Below are positions 26,068-33,246 of a DNA stretch of 64,000 nt, piece by piece. The notes beneath the pieces were generated by a model. It ran no database searches, was not told the origin of the DNA, and saw nothing but the letters and a program-made list of their open reading frames with translations. The translations under genes and the position numbers were made by a program. Position 1 is the first letter of the stretch; each line of letters begins with the position of its first letter. The DNA is from Saccharofermentans sp. (lineage in GTDB: Bacteria > Bacillota > Clostridia > Saccharofermentanales > Saccharofermentanaceae): assembly GCA_024684815.1 (NCBI GenBank), contig JAIKWL010000055.1:62001-126000 (forward strand), in the 5' to 3' direction.

Positions 26068-27198
26068 ATGACACAGAAACAGGCCGGAAAACGCATCGAG
26101 GAAATCGACGAACAGATCAGAGAGCTTTTCAAGGAAAGGCTTGAAGCCAGCAAGATGGCGAACGAGACTTTATCAAAATCAGAGATCGCTCTTAAGAGCC
26201 GAAGGTACGAGCGCAGTTATCTCGCAGGACTTGAAAGCTCTAACCGTCTTATCGACAATTACGAGCGTGTTCTCTTCTCAACGATGTTCAATTTAAGCCA
26301 CTCTTTCCGCAACACTGAATACGGTGCCAGAACTAAGCTCGCTGACCAGATAAAAAAAGCTATCGAGAACACTCCCAACGAACTTCCCAAAGCACCGATG
26401 GTTGCCTGTCAGGGTATTGAAGGTGCATATTCGCAGATTGCGACAGACAAGATCTTCCGTCATGCTAACATCATGTATTTCAGAACATTTGACGGCGTAT
26501 TCCAGGCAGTGGAATCCGGTCTTTGCAAATTCGGGATCCTCCCCATCGAGAACAGTTCTTTCGGTTCTGTCACCCAGGTCTACGATCTTATGGTCGGTCA
26601 TAATTTCCACATAGTAAAAGATTACAAATTACGTATAAGCCACAAACTCCTTGCAAATCACGGCACCAGGTTCGACGATATCCGCGAAGTCTACTCACAT
26701 AATCAGGCTATCGGCCAGTGCAGCCAGTTCCTCAAGGCACATCCCGATATCAAGGTAAATATCGTCGAAAACACGGCTGTCGCAGCAAAGAGTGTAGCTG
26801 ATTCCGGACGAAAGGATGTCGCAGCCATCTCATCTTCAGACTGCCAGATGCTCTACGGACTGGAAGCCGTAAGAGATGATATCCAGAACACCGACAATAA
26901 CTACACGCGTTTCATCTGCATCACCAAGGAGCTCATGATATTCCCCGGTGCCTCCAAGACATCTGTCATGCTCGCTTTGGGTCACACTCCAGGTGCTCTT
27001 GCAGACACTCTTGCCAAATTCTCATCTCTGGGTCTGAACCTTACCAAGATCGAATCCCGTCCTATGCCCGGAAAAGATTTTGAATTCATGTTCTATCTTG
27101 ATTTCGAAGCTTCGGTCTACTCTGATGAAGTTATCGCTCTTCTGTGCGAACTCGATGCCGAACCTACGGAATTCGCTTATCTCGGAACATATATCTGA
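26068..27198 (+). CDS. pheA: Bifunctional chorismate mutase / prephenate dehydratase
   Basis: A 376-residue P-protein of phenylalanine synthesis: chorismate to prephenate (N-terminal AroQ-type helical domain, about 1-85, RLEASKMANETL), then prephenate to phenylpyruvate (about 105-285, GIEGAYSQIA, LPIENSSFGSV, NYTRFICI) and a C-terminal ACT domain (about 300-376) whose ESRP motif binds phenylalanine for feedback inhibition. The ATG at 26068 has GAGGAGG eight bases upstream; ATG 26062 would be too close to it. The gene stands alone behind the attenuator and ends in its own terminator, so it is controlled both by transcription attenuation and by end-product inhibition. Confidence 0.95.
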   Translation: MTQKQAGKRIEEIDEQIRELFKERLEASKMANETLSKSEIALKSRRYERSYLAGLESSNRLIDNYERVLFSTMFNLSHSFRNTEYGARTKLADQIKKAIENTPNELPKAPMVACQGIEGAYSQIATDKIFRHANIMYFRTFDGVFQAVESGLCKFGILPIENSSFGSVTQVYDLMVGHNFHIVKDYKLRISHKLLANHGTRFDDIREVYSHNQAIGQCSQFLKAHPDIKVNIVENTAVAAKSVADSGRKDVAAISSSDCQMLYGLEAVRDDIQNTDNNYTRFICITKELMIFPGASKTSVMLALGHTPGALADTLAKFSSLGLNLTKIESRPMPGKDFEFMFYLDFEASVYSDEVIALLCELDAEPTEFAYLGTYI

Positions 27199-27246
27199 AT
27201 CGTTATATAAGTAAATAACACAAAAGTTTTCTCTAAATAAAGCGAG

Positions 27247-27272
27247 CCTCCAAAGTTTTTCAGCTTTGGAGG
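27247..27272 (+). terminator. Intrinsic terminator of pheA
   Basis: CCTCCAAAG (27247-27255) pairs perfectly with CTTTGGAGG (27264-27272) around an 8-base loop and is followed by TTTACTTT. Confidence 0.8.
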
Positions 27273-27310
27273 TTTACTTTGCTTTCTGATAGATGCATAC
27301 CGTTTGGCAT

Positions 27311-27339
27311 TTGACAAAATACGCACCCGCGACTACAAT
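27311..27339 (+). promoter_or_regulatory. Promoter of the zinc-uptake-like gene group
   Basis: A perfect TTGACA at 27311-27316, a 17-base spacer and TACAAT at 27334-27339. The next base begins a Fur-family operator, so bound repressor would cover the start of transcription. Confidence 0.85.
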
Positions 27340-27354
27340 TGAGAACGATTCTCA
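27340..27354 (+). promoter_or_regulatory. Fur/Zur-type operator
   Basis: TGAGAACGATTCTCA reads as a 7-1-7 inverted repeat with one mismatch and fits the Fur-family plan (TGAtAATnATTaTCA). Placed directly after the -10 box and before a zinc-type substrate-binding protein gene, it most likely binds Zur; Fur itself cannot be excluded. Confidence 0.75.
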
Positions 27355-27391
27355 TTTTTAATTTTAATCAGAACGGAGATAACTGACGGAA

Positions 27392-27697
27392 GTGAGTACA
27401 AAATCCACATTAATAAGGATCCCGGCGGTGACAATGGCAATTGTAATGCTGTCAGCGTTTCTTCTTGCCGGCATCTTTATCGCGATCGAAGCTGAACACG
27501 ATTGCGAAGGTGAGGATTGTTATATATGCGAGTGCCTTGAGCAGTGTCATGCGTTACTGAACCGGGCAGTTTCAGCACCTGCATCCTGTAAGGCTGCTGT
27601 CTTCTCAGTTGCTCTGTTGATAACATCTTGTTTTCACATCTTAAGAGTATTCCGCCGCGAAACACCGGTATCGATAAAAGTAAGGCTGAACGATTGA
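27392..27697 (+). CDS. Small membrane protein with HDCxGxDCxxC motif, zinc-regulon neighbour
   Basis: A 101-residue protein with two hydrophobic segments (about 12-32 and 66-84). The extracytoplasmic stretch between them has HDCEGEDCYICECLEQC, a cluster of one His and five Cys that could bind a metal. The frame opens with GTG at 27392, with GGAG somewhat far upstream; no better start is visible. It is the first gene after the Fur/Zur-type operator and precedes the zinc-binding lipoprotein by 63 bases. I recognise this only as an uncharacterised companion of zinc-uptake genes in Firmicutes; a role in zinc capture or sensing is inference. Confidence 0.65.
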   Translation: MSTKSTLIRIPAVTMAIVMLSAFLLAGIFIAIEAEHDCEGEDCYICECLEQCHALLNRAVSAPASCKAAVFSVALLITSCFHILRVFRRETPVSIKVRLND

Positions 27698-27760
27698 TAA
27701 CCTGTATTTGAAAGAGTGTAAAACAAATATAGTTTTTTCAGGTTTTATGGAGATTTAAAA

Positions 27761-28735
27761 ATGAAAAGAATTCTATCTATATTAACAGCTGCAGTTTTAG
27801 CAGCAGCGAGCTTTTGCGGATGCAGTACGGCGGATAAACCGGCAGGTACAGGCAAGCTTCAGATCGTTACCACTATCTTTCCCGAATACGACTGGGTCAA
27901 CAATATTCTTGGCAGCAATCCGGCAAATGCGGAAGTTACTTTGCTTGCAGACAACGGCACAGATCTTCACAGTTTTCAGCCGACAGCAAGTGACATTCTC
28001 AAGATCTCATCCTGTGATCTGTTCATCTATGTCGGCGGTGAGTCTGACGAATGGGTGGAAGATGTTCTTAAGGAAGCTGTCAATAAGGATATGGTCGTCA
28101 TCGATCTTCTCGATGAACTCGGTGATTCTGTAAAGGAAGAAGAAACAGTCGAAGGCATGCAGCCTGAAGAAGGCGAAGACGAAGAAGAAGAGACCGAATA
28201 CGATGAGCACGTCTGGCTCTCGGTCAAAAATGCGATTAATCTTGTCGGCAGCATCGAAAATGCTGTCAGCACCGTAGATCCCGCAAATGCCGGATCATAT
28301 AAAAGCAATGCCGATGCATACATTAATAACTTAAAAGACCTTGACGCTGAGTATCAGAGTGTCGTAAAAAACGCTTCAGTTAAGACACTTTTATTCGGTG
28401 ACCGTTTTCCCTTCAGGTATCTGACAGATGATTACGGTCTTGATTACTATGCAGCTTTCGCCGGTTGTTCGGCCGAGTCCGAAGCAAGTTTTGAGACGAT
28501 CACATTTTTATCAAAGAAAGCAGATGAACTATCTCTTCCTGCCGTTATCACTATCGAAGGTTCAGATAAAAGGATCGCGAAAACCATCGTTGAAAATACT
28601 GACTCAAAAGATCAGCAGATAATCAGCCTGGATTCAATGCAGTCAGTTACTTCTCAGGACGTTAAAGACGGAGCAACATACATCTCCGTCATGAGCGAAA
28701 ACCTCGAAGTGCTGAAGACTGCACTCGGTTATTGA
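27761..28735 (+). CDS. Zinc/manganese-type ABC substrate-binding lipoprotein (ZnuA/AdcA-like)
   Basis: A 324-residue cluster A-I binding protein with lipobox SFCGC (Cys 21). Metal ligands expected of the family are H70 in DLHSFQPT and H150 in DEHVWLS; the third site lies in GDRFPFRYL, where this Firmicutes branch has Asp instead of His, and the fourth in the C-terminal lobe. Before H150 is an acid-rich loop (EEGEDEEEETEYDEH), the flexible metal-collecting loop of zinc-specific proteins. GGAG precedes the ATG. No permease or ATPase gene is adjacent, so it must use a transporter encoded elsewhere. It lies behind the Fur/Zur-type operator. Confidence 0.9.
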   Translation: MKRILSILTAAVLAAASFCGCSTADKPAGTGKLQIVTTIFPEYDWVNNILGSNPANAEVTLLADNGTDLHSFQPTASDILKISSCDLFIYVGGESDEWVEDVLKEAVNKDMVVIDLLDELGDSVKEEETVEGMQPEEGEDEEEETEYDEHVWLSVKNAINLVGSIENAVSTVDPANAGSYKSNADAYINNLKDLDAEYQSVVKNASVKTLLFGDRFPFRYLTDDYGLDYYAAFAGCSAESEASFETITFLSKKADELSLPAVITIEGSDKRIAKTIVENTDSKDQQIISLDSMQSVTSQDVKDGATYISVMSENLEVLKTALGY

Positions 28736-28755
28736 TCCCTCAGACAAATATAAAT

Positions 28756-28796
28756 ATCCGGACTGCTGCCTGATACTGTCTTGCAGCAGCCCGGAT
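28756..28796 (+). other. Strong intergenic hairpin
   Basis: ATCCGG-a-CTGCTGC at 28756-28769 pairs with GCAGCAG-c-CCGGAT at 28783-28796, 13 pairs with one A/C mismatch and a 13-base loop. No U run follows, so it is more likely an RNA stabiliser or partial terminator between the binding protein and the next lipoprotein gene. Confidence 0.5.
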
Positions 28797-28821
28797 TACA
28801 CATGTTTTCGAAAGGTTTACT

Positions 28822-29385
28822 ATGCGAAAATTTATATTCTTACTTGTTCTCTCAGCAATGATCTTTTCGGGATGCCAAAACTCCGCTTCAGTATCACGGC
28901 ACGGAATCGATCAGACAACAGGGATAGGAGATATCATTGCTGCTGCAGCTTCGGAAAGCACCACAGCGACAATCATATCAGAATCCGAAGAAACAAATCC
29001 GTACGGTATTTCAGAACGTCTGGCTAATGGTGACGAAAGTGTTGATATAGACCTTACCGTTCTGTCATCATCCATGATATATTCCGAGGTTTTCGCGATG
29101 GTATATGCGCCGGAGGAATATCTTGGAAAGACAGTAAAAATGGAGGGCATCTTCTCCTGTTTTCACGATGAAACGACCGGGAAGACTTATTATGCCTGCA
29201 TCGTTCAGGATGCAACACAGTGCTGCGCGCAGGGTATCGAATTCATTCCTGATGAAAGCTTCACTTACCCTGATGAATTCCCTGAAGTCGGAAGCAACAT
29301 CTGCGTGACCGGGATCTTCGGCACATATAAAGAGGATGGCGCGCAGTTCATCACTTTAAAGAATGCATCATTCTCGGTTTCCTGA
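28822..29385 (+). CDS. Lipoprotein with OB-fold-like domain and CC motif
   Basis: A 187-residue lipoprotein (lipobox FSGC, Cys 18) with a low-complexity Ser/Thr/Glu linker to about 60 and a compact C-terminal domain: YLGKTVKMEGIFSCF, YYACIVQDATQCCAQGIEF and NICVTGIFGTY. Strand pattern and the CC motif resemble the C-terminal domain of the YcgQ/TIGR03943 family, proteins that often sit in zinc regulons. I infer an extracytoplasmic metal-related role. AAAGG precedes the ATG. The gene follows the zinc-binding lipoprotein by 86 bases and ends 3 bases from the convergent mnmA stop. Confidence 0.7.
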   Translation: MRKFIFLLVLSAMIFSGCQNSASVSRHGIDQTTGIGDIIAAAASESTTATIISESEETNPYGISERLANGDESVDIDLTVLSSSMIYSEVFAMVYAPEEYLGKTVKMEGIFSCFHDETTGKTYYACIVQDATQCCAQGIEFIPDESFTYPDEFPEVGSNICVTGIFGTYKEDGAQFITLKNASFSVS

Positions 29386-29388
29386 ACA

Positions 29389-30453
29389 TTATGTAATTAT
29401 TCCGCCGCCGACAACACGGCCGTAAGCATCATAGAACACTGCGGATTGTCCGGGAGACACTCCTTTCACGGGCTCTGAAAGTGTGACCTTCACTTTATTG
29501 CCGTCGAGCATTTCGATCACGGCAGATCTTTCTACCTGATGGTAACGGGCTTTAGCAAGACACTCAACTTTCTCTCCTTCTTCCGGCTCGGGAATACTGA
29601 GGAAATTCACGTCCCTGCATATAAACTCACTGCGCATCAGTGATTCTTCATTGCCTAATACGACCGTATTATTCTCAGGACATATCCTGACTACAAATGC
29701 AGGATATCCCAAAGCGATTCCCAGACCTTTTCTTTGACCTACCGTATACCGGTATATTCCTTTATGCCTTCCTAAAACGTTGCCTTCTTCATCGACGAAG
29801 TCGCCTTCTCCGGGCAACGTTCTGTCTGTATAATCGCTGATAAAATCAGAATACTTGCCTTCAGTTACAAAGCATATCTCCTGGGAATCCTCTTTATGCG
29901 CAACTGTAAGTCCGATATCTTCTGCAATCTTACGCACTTCTTCTTTTGTATATTTCCCAAGAGGCATAAGTGTCCTCGCCAACTGTTCCTGCGTCAGTTT
30001 ATAGAGCATATATGTCTGATCTTTGCCGGCTTGCTGTGCTTTGCGCACCGTATATCTTCCGTTGGGAAGTTTCTCAACAAAAGCATAGTGTCCCGTTGCC
30101 ACATATTCCGCCTCGAAGATATCTGCCAGTTCCATCAGTTTTGCCCACTTAACGGATCTGTTGCATTCAATGCAGGGATTCGGTGTAAGACCGTCAAGAT
30201 ATGAAGATACAAACGGTTTAACGACATTTGCTTCGAAAAGCGATGTGCAGTTATGCGGATGGAATCTTATGCCGAGTATCTCACAGGTGCGGCGTGCATC
30301 ATCTATCTCGCAGCACCTGTTCTGTTCTTCTCCTTCATCAGATCCCCAGACACGAAGTGTTACGCCAATAACCTCATAGCCTTGCTGCTGCAGCAGATAT
30401 GCTGCAACCGCACTGTCCACACCGCCGGACATTCCGACTATTACTTTTGCCAC
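29389..30453 (-). CDS. mnmA: tRNA-specific 2-thiouridylase MnmA
   Basis: A 354-residue enzyme that thiolates uridine 34 of Lys, Glu and Gln tRNAs using ATP and a persulfide relay. The PP-loop is SGGVDS at 9-14. Catalytic cysteines are in NPCIECNRSVKW near 100 and EICFV near 200. The C-terminal beta-barrel ends GVSPGQSAVFYDAYGRVVGGGII. The start is GTG at 30453 with AGG nearby, and TATAAT further upstream may be its -10 box. Length is as usual for the family and all key residues are present. Confidence 0.96.
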   Translation of the reverse strand: MAKVIVGMSGGVDSAVAAYLLQQQGYEVIGVTLRVWGSDEGEEQNRCCEIDDARRTCEILGIRFHPHNCTSLFEANVVKPFVSSYLDGLTPNPCIECNRSVKWAKLMELADIFEAEYVATGHYAFVEKLPNGRYTVRKAQQAGKDQTYMLYKLTQEQLARTLMPLGKYTKEEVRKIAEDIGLTVAHKEDSQEICFVTEGKYSDFISDYTDRTLPGEGDFVDEEGNVLGRHKGIYRYTVGQRKGLGIALGYPAFVVRICPENNTVVLGNEESLMRSEFICRDVNFLSIPEPEEGEKVECLAKARYHQVERSAVIEMLDGNKVKVTLSEPVKGVSPGQSAVFYDAYGRVVGGGIIT

Positions 30454-30522
30454 TTAATTACCTGCTTTCTTTTTTCGATATTATAGACCTAAACCCTGTA
30501 TCTCAGATATCTTCACGATGGA

Positions 30523-30978
30523 TTATTCTGCATCCTGCTCATCAAACACAAGCCTCATCTCTTCCATCCCTGACTCTGTTAATCCTGTCTCTTTAAATCC
30601 GACAGATCTGTACAGTCTTTTAGCAACCTCGTTTCCCAATGACACTCCGGTATATAATTCTTTGTCATCAAAATGTTCCTTCGCATATTGAAGTCCCAAT
30701 CTGAGCGCCTCGCGGCCATATCCTCTGTTCTGATATCTTTGGTCGATCATGAATTTCCAAAGGGTGTAATACCCCTTAGCGTCGTAATATCCCAGCATGA
30801 TAAACCCGACAGGTTCATTATCCCTGTAAATCGTAAAAGGATATGCATTCTCTGAATACACATATGCCTGTGCCAGTGATTCCGCATTCGATGAAACAAA
30901 TCTTTTCTGTTCTTCATTTACACTAAGCGATATCACATCATTCAGGTTTTCTTTTGTAACCGGCTCTAAACTGATCAA
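30523..30978 (-). CDS. GNAT acetyltransferase (spermine/spermidine type likely)
   Basis: A 151-residue GNAT enzyme with the acetyl-CoA pyrophosphate loop DQRYQNRGYGREAL near 79-92 and the C-terminal NEVAKRLYRSVGFKETG. The N-terminal EPVTKENLNDVISLSVNEEQKRFV matches the diamine/spermidine acetyltransferase branch (PaiA/BltD-like), so the acceptor may be a polyamine. It is a single gene, 69 bases upstream of mnmA on the same strand. Confidence 0.85.
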   Translation of the reverse strand: MISLEPVTKENLNDVISLSVNEEQKRFVSSNAESLAQAYVYSENAYPFTIYRDNEPVGFIMLGYYDAKGYYTLWKFMIDQRYQNRGYGREALRLGLQYAKEHFDDKELYTGVSLGNEVAKRLYRSVGFKETGLTESGMEEMRLVFDEQDAE

Positions 30979-31175
30979 TCAGGGCCTCCGGAGCTGTTTG
31001 ATTACCTGATTATACAGCACTTCTATTTGAACGTCTTTTATTGCTGCTGTACTATAACAGACCATACACATTTCTTTTTTTCGTATTTCGGCCAGATTTA
31101 AAACTCCTCTCATTTCGAATGCAAACTGAGTTATGATAAATCATAAGACAAACCGGAAACGAACGGGGAATTGAT

Positions 31176-31472
31176 ATGCGTAACCCATGGAAAGAAATCA
31201 ATCTTGACGATTACGAGAAACACATGAGCCTTCATTCTGTAATGCAGCTTCAGACCATGAACAGAATCATGAAGGCTCAGTTTGGGGATTATCCTGTTGT
31301 TTCCGCGATGGTGCTTGGTGTTGCCGGCGGCAATGGATTAGAGCATATTGATCCTGATAAATATCAGACAGTATATGGTGTCGATATCAATGATGAGTAT
31401 CTGCATGTCGTTGAAAAACGTTATGCTGATCTTTTGTCAATAAATATCATAGATCATAAATACCTCTCTTGA
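31176..31472 (+). pseudogene. Truncated class I SAM-dependent methyltransferase
   Basis: Only 98 residues, ending just after the first beta-alpha units of a Rossmann-type methyltransferase: an N-terminal helix pair, motif I VLGVAGGNGLEHID near 45-58 and the next acidic strand YGVDIND near 68-74. The family normally continues for about 100 or more residues with the substrate region. The stop lies inside the TTGACA of the next gene's promoter, as if the 3' half had been replaced. GGGGA precedes the ATG, so the remnant may still be made. I call it a broken gene. Confidence 0.7.
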
Positions 31473-31498
31473 CAGGCTAATTACAATTAGCCTATAAT
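31469..31498 (+). promoter_or_regulatory. Near-consensus promoter with operator in the spacer
   Basis: TTGACA (31469-31474) and TATAAT (31493-31498) are both perfect, with an 18-base spacer that consists entirely of an inverted repeat (31475-31492). It reads toward the flavodoxin-like gene at 31561. Such a strong promoter is expected to be held off by a repressor. Confidence 0.85.
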
Positions 31499-31518
31499 TT
31501 GGCTAATCAGAATTAGCC
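31475..31518 (+). promoter_or_regulatory. Two GGCTAATN4ATTAGCC operators
   Basis: GGCTAATTACAATTAGCC (31475-31492) and GGCTAATCAGAATTAGCC (31501-31518) share the arms GGCTAAT/ATTAGCC and are 26 bp apart, one within the promoter spacer and one just after the -10 box. The TTAG/CTAA half-site plan is like those of MarR- or TetR-family repressors. No such regulator gene is adjacent. Confidence 0.8.
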
Positions 31519-31560
31519 GAGAGCAGATTAGGGCAATTATCAGTCTGCACGGGAGGAAAT

Positions 31561-32283
31561 ATGAAGATCACGGTAATTAACGGAACAGAAAAGCACGGTA
31601 TAACATACAGACTCAAGGAAGTATTCCTCGAACAGTTTAACGGCAAGGCTCAGATAAAGGAATTCTATCTTCCAAGAGATTGTCCGGGGTTCTGTTCAGG
31701 CTGTACCAGTTGCTTTCTTAAGGATCAGAACTTATGCAAAGATGCGGAATATGTCAGGAAGATCGAGAGCGCATTGCTTGAAGCTGATCTTCTCGTTTTT
31801 ACTTCCCCCTCTTATGTAATGCATACCACCGGTGCCATGAAAGCAATGCTCGATCACTTCGGGTACAGATGGATGCCTCACCGTCCGGCGAAAGAGATGT
31901 TCGGAAAACGCGCATTCATAATCACACAGTGCCTGGGCGCCGGTGATAATTCAACGGCTAAAGATATAAAAGACAGCCTTTCATGGTGGGGGATCACCTA
32001 TATCCGTAAATGCCACTTTAAACTTATGGGCAATGTAGTTTGGGACAGGCTTTCTGAAAAGAAACGTTCTGAGATGACAAATGGGATCGTAACAGCCGGC
32101 CGGAAATTTGCAAAGATCGACTACAGCAAACCGGCCCGGACCGGGATCTTAACAAAGGCTAAATTTTATGCCGTGAGGATGATGCAGACCGGACTCGGAA
32201 AAGATGATCCGGAATATACCGATTATAAATATTGGAAGGCCAACGGCTGGATCGGTAAAGAAAGACCCTGGAAAGCGCATTGA
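31561..32283 (+). CDS. Flavodoxin-like NAD(P)H-dependent oxidoreductase
   Basis: A 240-residue flavodoxin-fold protein: N-terminal INGTEKHGITYRL for FMN phosphate, a cysteine cluster CPGFCSGCTSCFLKDQNLC near 41-59 as in iron-sulfur flavoproteins and related reductases, and LLVFTSPSYVMHTTGAMKAMLDH near 80-102. It probably reduces quinones, nitro compounds or another electrophile with FMN. The gene is single and lies behind a strong promoter with two operators, which suggests induction by a toxic compound. GGAGG precedes the ATG. Confidence 0.85.
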   Translation: MKITVINGTEKHGITYRLKEVFLEQFNGKAQIKEFYLPRDCPGFCSGCTSCFLKDQNLCKDAEYVRKIESALLEADLLVFTSPSYVMHTTGAMKAMLDHFGYRWMPHRPAKEMFGKRAFIITQCLGAGDNSTAKDIKDSLSWWGITYIRKCHFKLMGNVVWDRLSEKKRSEMTNGIVTAGRKFAKIDYSKPARTGILTKAKFYAVRMMQTGLGKDDPEYTDYKYWKANGWIGKERPWKAH

Positions 32284-32330
32284 CCGGTATTTTAGACCAA
32301 ACACCTGATTATTCCCAAGTTTTTCGTCAA

Positions 32331-32339
32331 TGATATAAT
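32331..32339 (+). promoter_or_regulatory. Extended -10 promoter of the membrane XRE gene
   Basis: TGATATAAT at 32331-32339 is a consensus extended -10 element with no clear -35 box. Transcription from about 32346 would pass through the palindrome at 32370. Confidence 0.5.
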
Positions 32340-32369
32340 CAATACGACAAAAATGGCAGAAAAAACGAC

Positions 32370-32385
32370 CGGACAAATTTGTCCG
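32370..32385 (+). promoter_or_regulatory. 16-bp perfect palindrome, likely operator
   Basis: CGGACAAATTTGTCCG is a perfect palindrome 25-40 bases after the likely start of transcription and 75 bases before the XRE regulator gene. It is a plausible autoregulatory site of that regulator. Confidence 0.55.
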
Positions 32386-32459
32386 AAGCCTTAAATCCGC
32401 TGTTTGTGTCGTGTAAATACGGATGTGTAACTGCTAAGTTATTGGCGAAGGAGGTCTTC

Positions 32460-33077
32460 ATGGATCAGAAAAAAACCGGAAGTTTCTTAAGGGAGCTTCG
32501 CAAAGAAAAAGGCCTGACACAAGAACAGGCAGCAGAAAAATTCAACACATCCGCGCGTACGATCTCAAGATGGGAAACAGGCGCATATATGCCTGATATA
32601 TCCTTACTTATAGATATTGCCGAGTTCTACTCCGTGGATGTCCGCGAGATAATCGACGGAGAAAGGAAGAACGACAATATGGATAAAGAAGCAAAAGAAG
32701 TTGCCGAGAAGATGGCAGATTACTCTAACACAGAGAAGAAAAACACATTTAAGACATTAAAGCTCATGTGCACCGTAGTGACGGTATTATCACTCCTTCT
32801 GATAATTGCCAATTCCGCAGCTCTCTTCATGGCTAAAGCAGCCGGACAGCAGGGCATCGGTCAGCAGATGGTAGGCATGGAATCAGGTCTTGTCCTGGTA
32901 CTCATCCTGTTCTTAGCTCTCATCATCATGAATCTCTACATTAACGGAAAAGCTTCCAACAACTGGGAAAAGCTGCAGCCGGTAGTTATCACATTACTGA
33001 TCATCATGGGCGTAATCGCACTTGCAGGTGTTATTCGTGTTGTTCCTCCCCTTCTTATCCCGGGAATGCACGGCTGA
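32460..33077 (+). CDS. Membrane-anchored XRE-family regulator
   Basis: A 205-residue protein with an N-terminal Cro/CI helix-turn-helix (about 6-60: LTQEQAAEKFNTSARTISRW) and three hydrophobic segments (about 100-122, 140-161 and 175-200). Such regulators tie DNA binding to a membrane domain; targets are unknown. The ATG at 32460 has GAAGGAGG at the right distance, so I do not use the earlier in-frame ATG at 32379, which would run across the palindrome. A terminator follows. Confidence 0.85.
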   Translation: MDQKKTGSFLRELRKEKGLTQEQAAEKFNTSARTISRWETGAYMPDISLLIDIAEFYSVDVREIIDGERKNDNMDKEAKEVAEKMADYSNTEKKNTFKTLKLMCTVVTVLSLLLIIANSAALFMAKAAGQQGIGQQMVGMESGLVLVLILFLALIIMNLYINGKASNNWEKLQPVVITLLIIMGVIALAGVIRVVPPLLIPGMHG

Positions 33078-33120
33078 TCAACAGAGTTTTTTTCATCATC
33101 CGGAATGACCGTATTCCACA

Positions 33121-33154
33121 AAGCCAAGCGCCTCTTTTAGAGTCTTGGCTTTTT
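33121..33154 (+). terminator. Intrinsic terminator after the XRE gene
   Basis: AAGCCAAG (33121-33128) pairs with CTTGGCTT (33144-33151), with an inner CTC/GAG, and runs into TTTTT. Confidence 0.8.
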
Positions 33155-33170
33155 AATTTCTTCAAGATCA

Positions 33171-33216
33171 AAGGGGCTGCCTCATCGTGAACCTGTCACG
33201 TCTGAGGCAACCCCTT
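33171..33216 (-). terminator. Long hairpin downstream of alanine dehydrogenase
   Basis: AAGGGG-ct-GCCTCA-t-CGTGA, a 5-base loop, then TCACG-TC-TGAGGC-aa-CCCCTT: three nested perfect stems over 46 bases. It lies after the ald stop on the minus strand and probably ends that transcript, although no clean U run follows. Its GGGGCTGCCTCA arm resembles the terminator arm at 9724 (GGAGCTGTCTCA). Confidence 0.55.
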
Positions 33217-33246
33217 CTCTTTGGTTTATTAGTTCCGGTTATTTAA

